Shown here in pieces: positions 48,623-60,043 of a DNA stretch of 64,000 bases (positions within the stretch are counted from its first letter, which is position 1; every line of letters begins with the position of its first letter). The stretch lies in the NCBI RefSeq assembly GCF_025698545.1, contig NC_068571.1, forward strand, positions 52,981,733 to 53,045,732, given 5' to 3'. The DNA is from Gossypium raimondii (lineage: Eukaryota; Streptophyta; Magnoliopsida; Malvales; Malvaceae). The position numbers and the translations under genes were made by a program. The notes under the pieces were generated by a model. The model was not told the origin of the DNA. It worked only from the letters and a program-made list of their open reading frames with translations, and did no database searches.

Positions 48623-51600
48623 TCAATTTTCACATTTCACTAACCCCATTATCTATATAACAATTTTCGTTAAATCATGTATAAATTGTTGCCATGTCAT
48701 TTTATTAGGTTAAAAACAAATAAATTTAAATTATTTTCACTTAGATTAAAAAATAAACATGTTTGGGAAAATGTTTCTTATTTCTGTAGAAAATCTATTT
48801 TTTTAATCTATTTGTTTTGTCTTAACAAAATGTCATATTGGAAATTTATAGACAAATTTAATGAAAATAATGCCACATGGATAATGAGATTAATGAAATG
48901 TGAAAATTAAACCTAAATTATAATTTAATATTTACAAATATACCATATTAAAATTAATGTAAATAAAATTACAAATTATATGAAAGCTTATGTATAATTT
49001 TAATATTTATACCATTTAGAAAATGATTAAGTACATCTATGATTCTCTGAAAGGAGACATTACATGGCTAAATTAAAAGACAATCAATTTATTGATTTTT
49101 TTTTATAATATGGTAAAGTTGTTATTAGATCCACTTTGATAGTTATATATATTTTTATTTAGTTTAGTACTTGAATTTGGTAATTAGATTCATTTTGGTC
49201 CTTAGACATGAAAAATATAAAATTTGATGATGTGACACTCTAATATTGTGCCACATTATCATTTGAAAATTTTAAAAAATATATAAATTTTCGTGCAATG
49301 ACGTGGTACAATTGCTAGACCAACAATAATTAAATAAATAATTAAAAATTCATAAACAAATTTAAAAAAATAAAAAAAATGATTAAACTAGATCAACAAG
49401 TTCAATTACTTGTTTTTGTCTTTGTTTTCAATTTTTATTTGTTTCAAGTAGTTATCGATTCAATCAGTTCAACCACTTTGTTTGGATCAGTATACTAATT
49501 GGTTTTCAGTCCAATCGGTCCGACTGTCCAATCCAGTCCTATTCCAAGGGCACTAGCCATCAAGGACTAAGATGGATCTAGTTGCCAAGTTCAAGTATCA
49601 AAGTGAAAAAGAAAAGTATAGATACCAAAATGGACCTAGTTACCTAATTCAAGGGTTAAACATGATATTATCCCTAAATAAAACAATGAAAAGGAAAAGA
49701 TAATTGCTAGTGCGTTGGAAGCCCAACAACTGGGCTGCTTGGGTTTGAAATTGGGGCGTTTTGGGGACACCGTATGAGGCTCCCAAAAGTAATGGAGAAA
49801 GTCATGGATTAGATTTAGATTATAAAATAGGTATGGATTCAGATTGAATTTTTTTACTCATCCGTTGCAAGTAAATATGAATAGTTTAATAATTATATAA
49901 AAAAATACAAAAAAAATATAATAAAATCACTTTAATTTTACATCAATATAGACAACAACCTCGACATAAAAGCCTAAACTATATGTTCGTGTTGAAGCTC
50001 AAGAATTTACGTAAGTATGTGTATGCATGTATATATTCTCAAAATTTTTTGTATTTAATAATTATATTAGATATTGATTAAATCTAGAGTTGAGTTGGTT
50101 CGGACTCATAAGCAGGGGACAAGCTCTTCCAATAATGTAATAACTTATATTTCATTATTAGTAACGTATAATTTTATAGCTATTAACGAATTAAATGATA
50201 ACATATCATCAAAAGTTATAATACAAAATAAACCCATATAACTTCGTTTTAATAACATATCATCTTTTGATTTATTTATTTTTGATATATATATTACACC
50301 AAATATAAATCTTCTAAGTCATGGTTCGTAACTCTATTATGTTAAAAATATTTTCTTTTAAAATTTATTTAATAATAAATATAGAGTATTTTACCTACTG
50401 TATTTAAGTAGTTACCGAGTTGATATTTCCTCAAACAAGTCAATAACTTAATAACGAATTTACAAAAGTCATTCACTTTTAATAAATATTATTTTGAAGA
50501 TAATTTTATCTTTTCATATAAAATTTAGAAAAATATTTACATAACGGGTTTAAACCCAAAACATTGTGATATTTGAATATTTAATTTTACCATTTCGACT
50601 AAAATTTTTTATTACATATATTTTTCACGTATATTGTGAATGTAACAAAATTTACACAGTTTTAATAAATATAGTGTTGAATTTTACTTTAAGTTGGTGA
50701 TGCACATGAAATTGGGGTGTCAAAGCATGTCATGTTCAACAATTTAGTTCAGAAATTAATGATGGATTGAGGCATTTTCTATGGATGTGATTGAACCTAA
50801 ACCTACATATTCAATGAATGGGATCTAACCTATCCAACCAACCCAATATGAATACTAATTTCCTTTTCCATAAATCCATTTATTGATGTTGTAACTCCCT
50901 GTCCTTATTTATTAATTAATAGTAGTAAACATGGGGCTGGGGATTCTCCACTCCTTAAATCATCTCTCTCAAAATATGTTAGTGATTGGAATTAAATTTA
51001 TAAATTTTTAGAGATTAAAATATAATTTTATTGTGTATTAATTTATAATTTCTTATTTTGAAATAATCGAGTATATTTTTTATTTAAAGTAAAATTACAA
51101 TTTTATCATATATTAATTTATAATTAAATTAGGGTCAAAGCCGTTACCTACTTTTTTAGATTTGCTTAGGTTAGAATGAATAATATTAAACATGATATGA
51201 TTATACGATAATATAAGTAGAAAAAATTATCAAAACTATATAGATGTAAACAGAGGTGGATTTAAAGGGGAAACAATGCCGTATCACACTTTAGTTCGTA
51301 CAATTTAAAAGTGCATTTAAACCTATAAAAATTAATGTATATATATTTTTTATGAAGCAAGCATACAAGTTCTTCAATTATTCGAGTGAAAAGAAAAGAG
51401 TTTCACCTGAGGTTTGAATACGTGACATGATGCTAACAAATTTAAAACTCACGTAAAGTCTTTGTCACTAGATCAATAGTCTATTAGCGAGGATGGAGCT
51501 AGGCAAGTAATGTTAGCATTTAATCATTTTAAAATTTATGAAATTATAAGTTAATACAACGATAAAATTACAATTTACGCCTATCAAAATTTAAAACTAT

Positions 51601-51992
51601 ATTCTGAATTCACCTCTTTTTGTTGGCATAACATAAACCTTAATATTAAATTTCTAACTTTAACCTTTTGAAAATTTATAATTTTATCTCATCCTTTAAA
51701 TGCAATAATGGAATGAAAAAGAAATATACTTATGAAATTCAAACACACATATTCATTGAATATGAGAGGGTGAGTCATTGTCCATAGCAATTTGTCAAGT
51801 TGACATACAAATTCCCCGTAAATAATAATATATTTATTCTAACATTTTTGTTTGCCAGACTGGATTTTAGCTGTTTCTAGCTAAACCTTCTCTTTTATTT
51901 TCTTTATATTTTTAAATTCTAACAAAAAAAAACAATTATAATAAAACATGAAAACACAAACTTAAAAATATTACTACCAACAATATAGCTTA

Positions 51993-52560
51993 GGGTAAAC
52001 TAAATCCGATGTCACTAAATTATTAGTAAATTTATGTTTTGGTCACGCAACTTTAAGAAGTTACAAAATGGTTAGGCAACTATTCAAAAGTTTTTATTTA
52101 AGTCATTGTTCTGTTAAAATCGCTACCGTATCGCTTTCTATGTTTGCACCACTTGCACTAATCTAAAAAGCTTTCATTCCCCTCCTTTTCTACAGTTAAG
52201 TATTTTTTTAATGAAACAATTTTAAATATCATGAATCTGCAAACTAAAATCCAAACAACTTTCTTCTCCAATCTCCAAAATTAACTGTCAAATCGACTTG
52301 GTTTTAAGGTATGTTCTTTTACTCGTCAATGGGTACTGATCCATTGTATCGATCATCGAATTGTCACTTGAAACTCGTTAGCCAAACTTAAAAAAAAAAA
52401 AAACTTAACATCCTAATAACTTAAATGAAAACTTTCAAATAGTTGAATGACTTTATTGAGAACTTTCAAATAATTCAATGACCATTTTGTAACTTTTTAA
52501 AATTAAGTGACCAAAACATAAATTTACTAATAATTTAATGACCTTATGTGTAGTTTACCC
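51993..52560. mobile_element. Long-TIR Mutator-like element, non-coding
   Basis: The two ends are inverted copies over roughly 100 bp: GGGTAAACTAAATCCGATG onward, and the reverse complement of the right end, GGGTAAACTACACATAAGG onward. Both continue TCA(C/T)TAAATTATTAGTAAA and TTTATGTTTTGGTCAC. Flanks TATAGCTTA and ATAGAGTTA resemble a 9-bp Mutator-type target duplication. The interior (568 bp in total) includes unrelated C-rich text and no open frame. Confidence 0.7.
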
Positions 52561-52967
52561 ATAGAGTTAGCTACCAATTCACCGTTATATTAAAAATATA
52601 TTTATTATTTGAGGAAAATATTCGCATCTATTTTTAAATAAAAATTAATAATTCAACCAAACTTAACTAAATGCCAACAGAAAAACAAATTATTAGACAA
52701 ATTGTCTAGTTAAAACCGTTATAACGGTCATTTGTTTTTCATTGTACACTGACAAATGCTCTGAAACACTGTGATAAAAAATTGTCTTAAAATCATTAAA
52801 AGGTTAAAAATCATCAAAATTTATGTAAAATCTTTAAAACATTATTATTGATACTTGATAGCATTCATTATTCCGTCCACCTCATCACATCACATTCCCT
52901 TTTATCGTTCTTTATTTTCTTTTAAAATTAAAATCAGCACCTGAGTGAGACACGGAATATAAAAGGT

Positions 52968-53813
52968 CTAATTTTAAGTTTAGTCTCTTTATTATATTAA
53001 AATTTTGGATTTAATCCTTTATTCTTTTATTTTTTATAATATTATTAGTAAGTTCAATTTGATAATACTATTATTTGTTGCCATTAACATGATGACGTAA
53101 AATTTTTTATTTTATTATTATTTGGTCACATGATTAGGCTGAATTACAAATCCTAATAATTGTATTTAATTAAATAATAAAATTACATGTCAATTAAATA
53201 CTTAACACTATCTCTTTTTTTAATAAAAAAAGTTTGACCTTATTGAGGCAAAGAATAGGAGTGTGGAGGAAATGATAATTCACATGGTGGAGAAAGGGAC
53301 GGTGCGGAGAGCTAAACTAGTTGTTGTTGGTTGGGTAAAGTTTTGGCATATAAGATGGGTATTGATTCTTGGTGGCAAAGAAGAGGTATTTATAAATGAT
53401 ATTTAATCATAAACTATCCTCAAATCTCGTCATGTTTATCTAAGAGTCATGTCTTGGTATGTCTTTAAGGGTAAAATAGACTCCTAGCCAGATGATTAAA
53501 TTTATAGATGACTTGAATTGAGTGAATTTAATGAAGTTTTCATGTGTTATTCATGTAAAAAGAGGCTTGACACTTGTCTTAACGAGGTTGAAGGGTGAGT
53601 TCCACGCATTAAGCACGCCTTAAGCCAACAAGGTTCATGACCTTGGTGAGGTACCAAGGTAAGGCGAGACAATATATAACAAATCTAAAAATTAATATAA
53701 TTAATCAGTTTAGACCTATTAATAATATTATAAAAGCAAAGGATCAAATTATATCAAATTAAAATAAAAAAATTAAATCTTGCATAAGAGAAAGACTAAA
53801 ACCATAATTAGAC
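52968..53813. mobile_element. Foldback element with long inverted ends
   Basis: The left arm GGTCTAATTTTAAGTTTAGTC, then TTTATAATATTATTAGTAAGTTCAATTTGATAATA, pairs with the right arm GACCTATTAATAATATTATAAAAGC, then GAGAAAGACTAAAACCATAATTAGACC. This is the largest copy (about 850 bp) of the family at 39926 and 43762. Its centre contains GC-richer text without a long open frame. Confidence 0.6.
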
Positions 53814-54215
53814 CAAATTAAAACAATCCTTCCTCCACCCGCTACATTCATCCAACGGTCACGATCTACCCCACTTACCGCCTTATCCGCTCCAATATTA
53901 GAAACATTCAAATTCCCTAAACTATCCTCCCAAACTTTTAAATCGATCCACCGGTTATAAAAGTAGATTCCAAGGGTACAATTGTAAATTCACAAATTAG
54001 ACCCAGTTAATGAGTGTACTCTTTGAAATTAAAAAGGTGGCTTAGAAAACGGCAGTGAAGTAAAGCTTTAAGCCGAAGTGCCTTTCGTTTTTTTCTCTCT
54101 TCTTCTTTAATGGTAGATCTTATGTTTCATTGATCTACATTTTGAAGTTTACGGCGTTTTTTTTTGAGTCGAATCGTTCGTTTCCTCCGACCTGAATAAA
54201 ATCAGTGATCGAAAG

Positions 54216-57200
54216 ATGCTGGACGGAATCTTAGGCCGTGGTTTTGCCACAAAATGGTTTATACATTTTTCTCTTTAATTAATTGATTTTTTTTTTGTTT
54301 TAGATGATTGAATTGATGTGAAGAATTTTTGGTTTTCTTGCAGTAAATCGTTGATAAAAGCGATAAAGAGTCGGATTGATGTTATACGGAGGAAAAAGAG
54401 TGCGACGCTTAAGTTTTTGAAGAAAGATATAGCTGATCTGCTTGCTAATGGCCTTGATATCAATGCTTATGGCAGAGTAAGTTTTTGAAAAAAAAAATAT
54501 TATTACTGTTTTATACTGATATATTCTGCTAATTTTGATTTATATGTAGTTTTATTGATTTAATTTTTGAGCAAGATTACTAGCGGAATGGTAAGGTTTA
54601 TGATTTGCATATGTACATATATATAAGCAGATTTGTTTGAATATGTAAAAATGTTATGCTTTGTTTTACTAATTACATAAAATTTATGGACGTGAAAATG
54701 ATTGATGTGTTGATTTTGGTGGTGAAACAGGTTGAAGGATATATAGCTGAATTAGTGCTTTCGTCTTGCTATGATTTTATAGACAAGTGTTGCGATTTCG
54801 TGACGAAGCATGTTTCAGTCATGCAAAAACTGAGGTATAAGTGGATGTTTTGTTTATTTCTTGTTCAATACAATCAATTCTTTATAATGGTTGCGTTTGT
54901 ATTTCAATGGCTACTCATGGTAGGCTTTTCTATTGGTATATTTCTGTGAAAATATAGGTAGTAGTAAAGGAAAAATTGAAGTTATGAAAATGAGTGGTCC
55001 TGAAGTTGATAATTAAAATTTGGATAATGCCATCCCTAGTGCCATCTGTTGGCAATAGCATTAGGCTTCGGTGTTCTCTGGGTTTCAAATGATAGTTCAA
55101 GCTACTTTTAGCTCCATGTAAGATTTGATTGTCATTCTTCTTTGTGGACCACTTCCTGTTTTTTCATCTTCTTGTATGGTATCAAGAGATTGTTACACTT
55201 TTGATGTTAAGTTCAATTTGAGGATGAATGGAGGTTCAAATTGAGTTTAGAGAATACTTAAGGATAAGGGTTGAATAAAGTATTTGAAATTGTAATTGCT
55301 TAAAGGTTTTTTGTTCAATGTCTGCTAAAGAAAATATTGAAATTTCTCTTTCTTTACCATGGTGAATTAAAGATTTTCTCATGATGAGATTGTTGCTCTG
55401 GATCCGGAAGAGATTCCCGTATGCCTTCATTTTAAGGATTGTGGAGCGCTGTGTAACGTATAGATGGTATCTTGGAACTATAGGAAACACAAGATGGATT
55501 AGAAGTTTTCTGGTTATACATTTTCTTTCTTTTATTTTATTGTTGTGAACTTTTATTGTTTGTTTTCTTGAAATTTGTCATTAAGAAGCTGATTAAAACA
55601 ACAGTTGCTTATTTTTCATAATAAATGCATACAGTGATTGCCCAGAAGATTGCAGGGAAGCTGTCTCATCTCTAATGTTTGCAGCTGCTAGATTTTCTGA
55701 TTTGCCAGAGTTGCGTGAGCTTAGGCATATATTTCATGAAAGATATGAAAATTCACTGGACGTATTCGCCAATAAACAGGTAAATTTCCAGTCATGATCC
55801 ACTCCAAAAGGAGAATATTTATGGTTCCATTCGCTGCATTTCTATGACAAATGTTGTAAATTTTCATGGTAGCTTGTTGAGAATTCAGCTTCAAATCCTT
55901 CCACAATGGAGAGGAAAGTTATGGTAATGCATGATATAGCATCAGAGTTTTCCATAAAATGGGATTCAAAAGCTTTCGAGCGAAGAATGTCTGAACCTGT
56001 TGTGATCCCACAGCCACAGGTATCCCTTGTGTTTGATCTCTACTTGCCTAATTGCCTCTTCGCATTGGAACTCTTCTGATCTCTGCAACTTTTCTCCAGG
56101 ACCGAACTAAAAAATACGGGTCTTTCCATGTCAATGGTGAAGATAATAAATCAAATTATGGAAAACAGGTATCCTCGTGTTTGATCTTTACTTGCCTGAT
56201 CGCATCTTCACACTGAAACTCTTCTGATCTCTGTAATTGTTCTCTAGGACCGACTTAAAAAATACGGGTCTTTCCATGTCAATGGTGATGATAATAAATC
56301 AAATGATGGAAAACAGGTATCACTCGTGTTTGATCTTTACTTGCTTGATTGCCTCTTCATACTGAAACTCTTCTGATCTCTGTAATTGTTCTCTAGGACC
56401 GACTTAAAAAATACGGGTCTTTCCATGTCAATGGTGATGATAATAAATCAAATGATGGAAAACAGGTATCCCTCGTGTTTGATCTTTACTTGCCTGATTG
56501 CCTCTTCACACTGGAACACTTCTGATCTCTGTAATTGTTCTCTAGGACCGACTTAAAAAGTACGGGTCTTTCCATGTCAATGGTGATGATAATAAATCAA
56601 ATGATGGAAAACAGGTATCCCTCGTGTTTGCACTTTACTTGTCTGATTATCTCTTCACACTGGAACTCTTCTAATCTCTGTAAGTGTTCTCTAGGACCGA
56701 CCTAAAAAATACGGGTCTTTCCATGTCAATGGTGATGATAATAAATCAAACGATGGAAAAAGTGCTGATCCACCAAGGGATGAACTTAAAGTGGATAAGA
56801 ATGGGCACAAGTGGGAATTCTCCGTCGAGGACAAGCTGCGTCAAGGCAGGGAAGAAGCTTTTGCAAGGAGGGAGAATCTTGATATCCCATTACCGCAAAA
56901 ACAAGAAGTTGTCGAGAAGGATGATATTGCCTTCAAAACAGCAAGATTAAGTAGTTCGACTAGTGGGAAAAGAATCGAAAGAGTAAATGGTGGAGGCAAG
57001 GTACAAGATGGTAGGGAGAATAGTGTACCTGGAATAGATAACCAAGATGTTCTAACACAGAGAAAGCCGGATCTAAATCCAAATAACTATGCAGCTCCAC
57101 GGTCAAGGAGTCAAGATAAAGATCTCTTCGTCCCCGATAGTTATGCCAATGAGTATGGTGTCCAGAATTCAACTAGGAAAACTCCCGTGGAAGGTGAACC

Positions 57201-57978
57201 CAAGCGGAAGCCCCGGTCTAGTAGTGCTCTCCCTCCTCCTTATGTTAAACCACCCAGTATCAAATCAAAGGAGAGCATGAATGGTGCCAATATATTGTCT
57301 TCACTTGCTGGTTTGGACAGTGATGGAGTCTCTGGTGATCCTTCTATGCCTGATAAAGAGGGGCAGAGAATTCCACCTATGAGAGGTCATGATCGAGAAA
57401 CAGATAATTACTATAGTCACAGTGAAATTGGTATCCCTATCCCAAGACGAAGATCGTCTCGGAGGCGACATTTGAGATCAGCATCTGGTCATATTGAAAT
57501 TGGTAATGCTGAAGATACAGAATTCATGAGGAGAAAACCAAGAAGCAGGAGAAGGGATGAGTCGAGACAAGGTCTGCAAATCTTATTCGACGAAGAGCAT
57601 CAAAGATATGATCAGGAGGAAAGGATAATCGATAGGCTGTTGATGCATTATAGTAAGAAACCATCAACCTCTGAAGACGGGAAACTAAGACGAAAATCTA
57701 AAAGTCATCATGCACATCATAAGAGAACTGACGTAGATGAAGAAGCCTTAGAAAAAGCAAGCATGGATAGATCGGATGATATCTCCGAGACTATTCCCCG
57801 TCCAGTCCGATCAATTTCTCTCCCTCGTGAACAAACAACTCAATCAGAAGGAACTAAAGTATACACCCGCGCTACTTCCTTTCAGCAAGGTAGGTCAAAT
57901 GCAGCCCGGCACGTACACCCTAAGTTACCGGATTACGATGATTTGGCTGCTCACTTTGCAGCAATGAAAGGGAGATAA
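54216..57978 (+). CDS. IST1-like protein (ESCRT-III / Vps4 regulator)
   Basis: Ten exons: 54216-54256, 54344-54476, 54731-54834, 55635-55779, 55873-56019, 56100-56168, 56248-56316, 56397-56465, 56546-56614, 56695-57978. They encode 709 residues. Residues 1-175 are the IST1 helical domain: CKSLIKAIKSRIDVIRRKK, AYGRVEGYIAELVLSSCYDF, LPELRELRHIFHERY. Yeast and animal IST1 binds CHMP1/Did2 and Vps4 in multivesicular-body sorting; plant IST1-like proteins are thought to do the same at endosomes. Exons 6-9 and the start of exon 10 are five near-identical 23-codon copies of DRxKKYGSFHVNG and its tail (residues about 191-305). The long last exon encodes a charged, disordered tail with WEFSVEDKLRQGREEAFARR, RRRSSRRRHLRS and a C-terminal YDDLAAHFAAMKGR. 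Exon 1 uses donor GTTTAT. All repeated exons are phase 0. Confidence 0.93.
56020..56763 (+). repeat. Five-unit tandem intron+exon cassette, 148-149 bp
   Basis: Five units follow one another: 56020-56168, 56169-56316, 56317-56465, 56466-56614 and 56615-56763. Each is a 79-80-bp GT-AG intron followed by a 69-bp exon copy. The first four exon copies end in their own donor; the fifth runs on into the large last exon. Unit 1 is the most diverged (GTATCCCTTGTG intron; exon with ACT, GAA and TAT codon changes). Units 2-4 encode identical peptides, and unit 4 differs from 2 and 3 by a silent AAA/AAG change. Confidence 0.97.
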
Positions 57979-59555
57979 AGCTTTTAGGGAACCTCTTGAA
58001 CATTGATAGAACAGGTATTGCCTATTGCTTAGTAGTTTGAATATATACCTACTTAGATGTTTATAGCACTGGTATAATTACTACTTTCTGTGACAGATGA
58101 TGACCTTAACAAAAATTTACAAATTTGCTGATTTTTTTTTGTTTGGATGACATGATTTTAAAAGATGTATCCATACATGGTATTTTTTATGATCTCTGCA
58201 CCGAAACCCTGTCTCTACCCGAACCGGGTAAGTCATATTTGAATGCTAGTATAAGAATTTTAAGTAACCTCTTGTATCTCAGATTCCCAAGTTTGGCTTT
58301 GTTGGCAAATGCTTGTGAGTTGTGATGTTCATTGCACGTTTTAATACTTCTTGTCATCCATTATGACTGAGAACTGAGAAGGGAAACACTAAATAGGCGT
58401 ATAGGCCATTATATTTTTGTAGGTTTTAACTGTTTTTTAAACCTTGCTGCAAAATAGCGGTGAAGCAAGAAAAATTTTAAGGGGGAGGGGACGGAATCAA
58501 ATTGTATGTTTGCAATTTCACAAGTTTAATATCTTAATTTTGTACAATTTTAAAGGGTAAAAATAGGAAATTTTCATTTTAGCAGTTGGGTAGTTTAGTT
58601 AAAAAATTGAAAAACTAAATTAAATGAACACTAACTATATATTAACTTAAGTTATAATCGATTTTACATAAATGGATTAAATCGAGAATTGAATTATGTT
58701 TGAATTTTAATTAATTTATACATTACATATTATAAATACATTTAAAAATAAAAAATATATTAAAATCAATAAATTTAATTTGTTAGAGTTATAAATAACC
58801 AAATAACATTATATTATATTAGCCACCTACAAAATCTCCTTAACCACCGACTTTGATTGAAAGTCTAACAATTAAGTAGATTAACTTAATTTGAACTGAC
58901 TTTTCTCAATGAAGTAGTGATTAAAATAACTTCCATGACCTTGAATTTTGGATAAAAGAAATTTCTCCATTGAATTTTGAATTTTCAATGAGTTAGAATT
59001 AGAGATAATAATGAGTTGGATATTTGAATTTTCTATAAAAATCAAAATTTTAGATTTACTTTAAAATTCAAAAATTTTATTATCTGCATTTAATTTGAAA
59101 AGTATTATTATTCAAATTTAAATTAATTAAATTATTCGTGAATTTATTAAATATTTGCATTTAAGTACAATAAATTTTCTTTAAAAAAATTATAAAAAGT
59201 AGAGCCGATAAAATCTAAAATCTGAATTCGTTATTCACAAAATGAAGCAAAGGTAATTCGGATCATGTGCATCTAAGAGCTAATATTCGTCTCTGCTCTG
59301 AACCTATTGCAGATAGTAATATCTTTGGAATTTACAATATCCAAATTTAAAAAATAAAAAAATCAAATATCCGCCATCATCGGACAAAGCAGCTCCTGGC
59401 TGTGCTAGATTCCCTTCCTATGTTCTACTTCCCTTGTCACAAGGTAAAAAGGACTGTTGTTTCCCGCCAAAAGAGATGGTCTTACACTTTCTTTATATTA
59501 TTTACGGTCAAAACTTGACTGCCTCCTCCATAGAAGAAAAAAGAACAGTAAAAAA
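57979..59555. other. Spacer between IST1-like and small membrane protein genes
   Basis: The first part should be the IST1-like 3' UTR. A fragment at about 58.45-58.62 kb (ATAGCGGTGAAGCAAG onward) resembles the GGCGGAGTC MITE family. The rest is AT-rich with no coding signal. The last 200 bases are the 5' flank of the next gene. Confidence 0.55.
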
Positions 59556-60026
59556 ATGAAGGGGACATCCAAGGTAATCATGGGTGCAACACTGGTAATG
59601 GCGGCGAGTCTCGCCATTGTATTAGGTATTATCCTAGTGTTTCTAGCAGAGCTCTATTGTTTCCTCTGCCTACGCCGCCGTCAGCTCAAATCTTCCGCCA
59701 CCCCCCCCACCAATACTACCACTACAGCTTCTTCTTCTTCTTCCCTTAGTAGTGTCTATGCACAAGGAGTTCTTCATGCACCAACCAACTTCCTCTTCCC
59801 TCATCAAGAAGTCCTTGAAATCCAAGCTCAAGAACCAAACATAATAAGTCCCCATCAAATTGGTATCTTATATCCCACATCTCCACCATTCACTTCCTTT
59901 GTGAATTCACCACCTTGCAATGCATCTCTAGGAAATAACGGTGTGGAAGATTTGGTTTACATATCGAATCCTATTTACGACAACGATGCCGGAACCGGCA
60001 TGCCGGAAACTCCGTTCATGGGATGA
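59556..60026 (+). CDS. Small single-pass membrane protein, unknown function
   Basis: A single exon of 156 residues. I prefer the ATG at 59556 to an in-frame one further up, because MKGTSKVIMGATLVMAASLA places the hydrophobic segment (about 10-37) directly at the N-terminus, with a CLRRRQ basic flank after it. This suggests a signal-anchor with the rest in the cytosol. The remainder is Ser/Thr/Pro-rich with TPPTNTTTTASSSSS, then VEDLVYISNPIYDND. No enzyme or DNA-binding motif is seen. It looks like plant proteins of similar length with a membrane anchor followed by a low-complexity tail; I do not recognise a named family. The stop is the first of six consecutive TGA triplets. Confidence 0.72.
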   Translation: MKGTSKVIMGATLVMAASLAIVLGIILVFLAELYCFLCLRRRQLKSSATPPTNTTTTASSSSSLSSVYAQGVLHAPTNFLFPHQEVLEIQAQEPNIISPHQIGILYPTSPPFTSFVNSPPCNASLGNNGVEDLVYISNPIYDNDAGTGMPETPFMG

Positions 60027-60043
60027 TGATGATGATGATGATC
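60022..60043. repeat. (TGA/GAT)n microsatellite across the stop codon
   Basis: After the last codons ATG GGA come six in-frame TGA triplets and then TCC. The trinucleotide run therefore provides the stop codon itself. Confidence 0.9.

Larger units (their letters stand above)
46447..54215. other. 7.8-kb AT-rich intergenic region
   Basis: No gene recognised. Elements at 47.1, 47.46, 48.23, 51.99 and 52.97 kb are listed separately. A GA-rich tract is at about 46766-46815. About 49.38-49.56 kb shows CAATCGGTCCGACTGTCCAATC-type decayed repeat text. The last 400 bases are the 5' flank of the IST1-like gene, with a T-rich leader. Confidence 0.6.

Noticed and set aside
59457-59555. Longer start for the small membrane protein
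   Set aside because: The extra 33 residues are basic and leader-like, and would move the signal-anchor away from the N-terminus. The later ATG with an A-rich context is preferred, though the longer form cannot be excluded.
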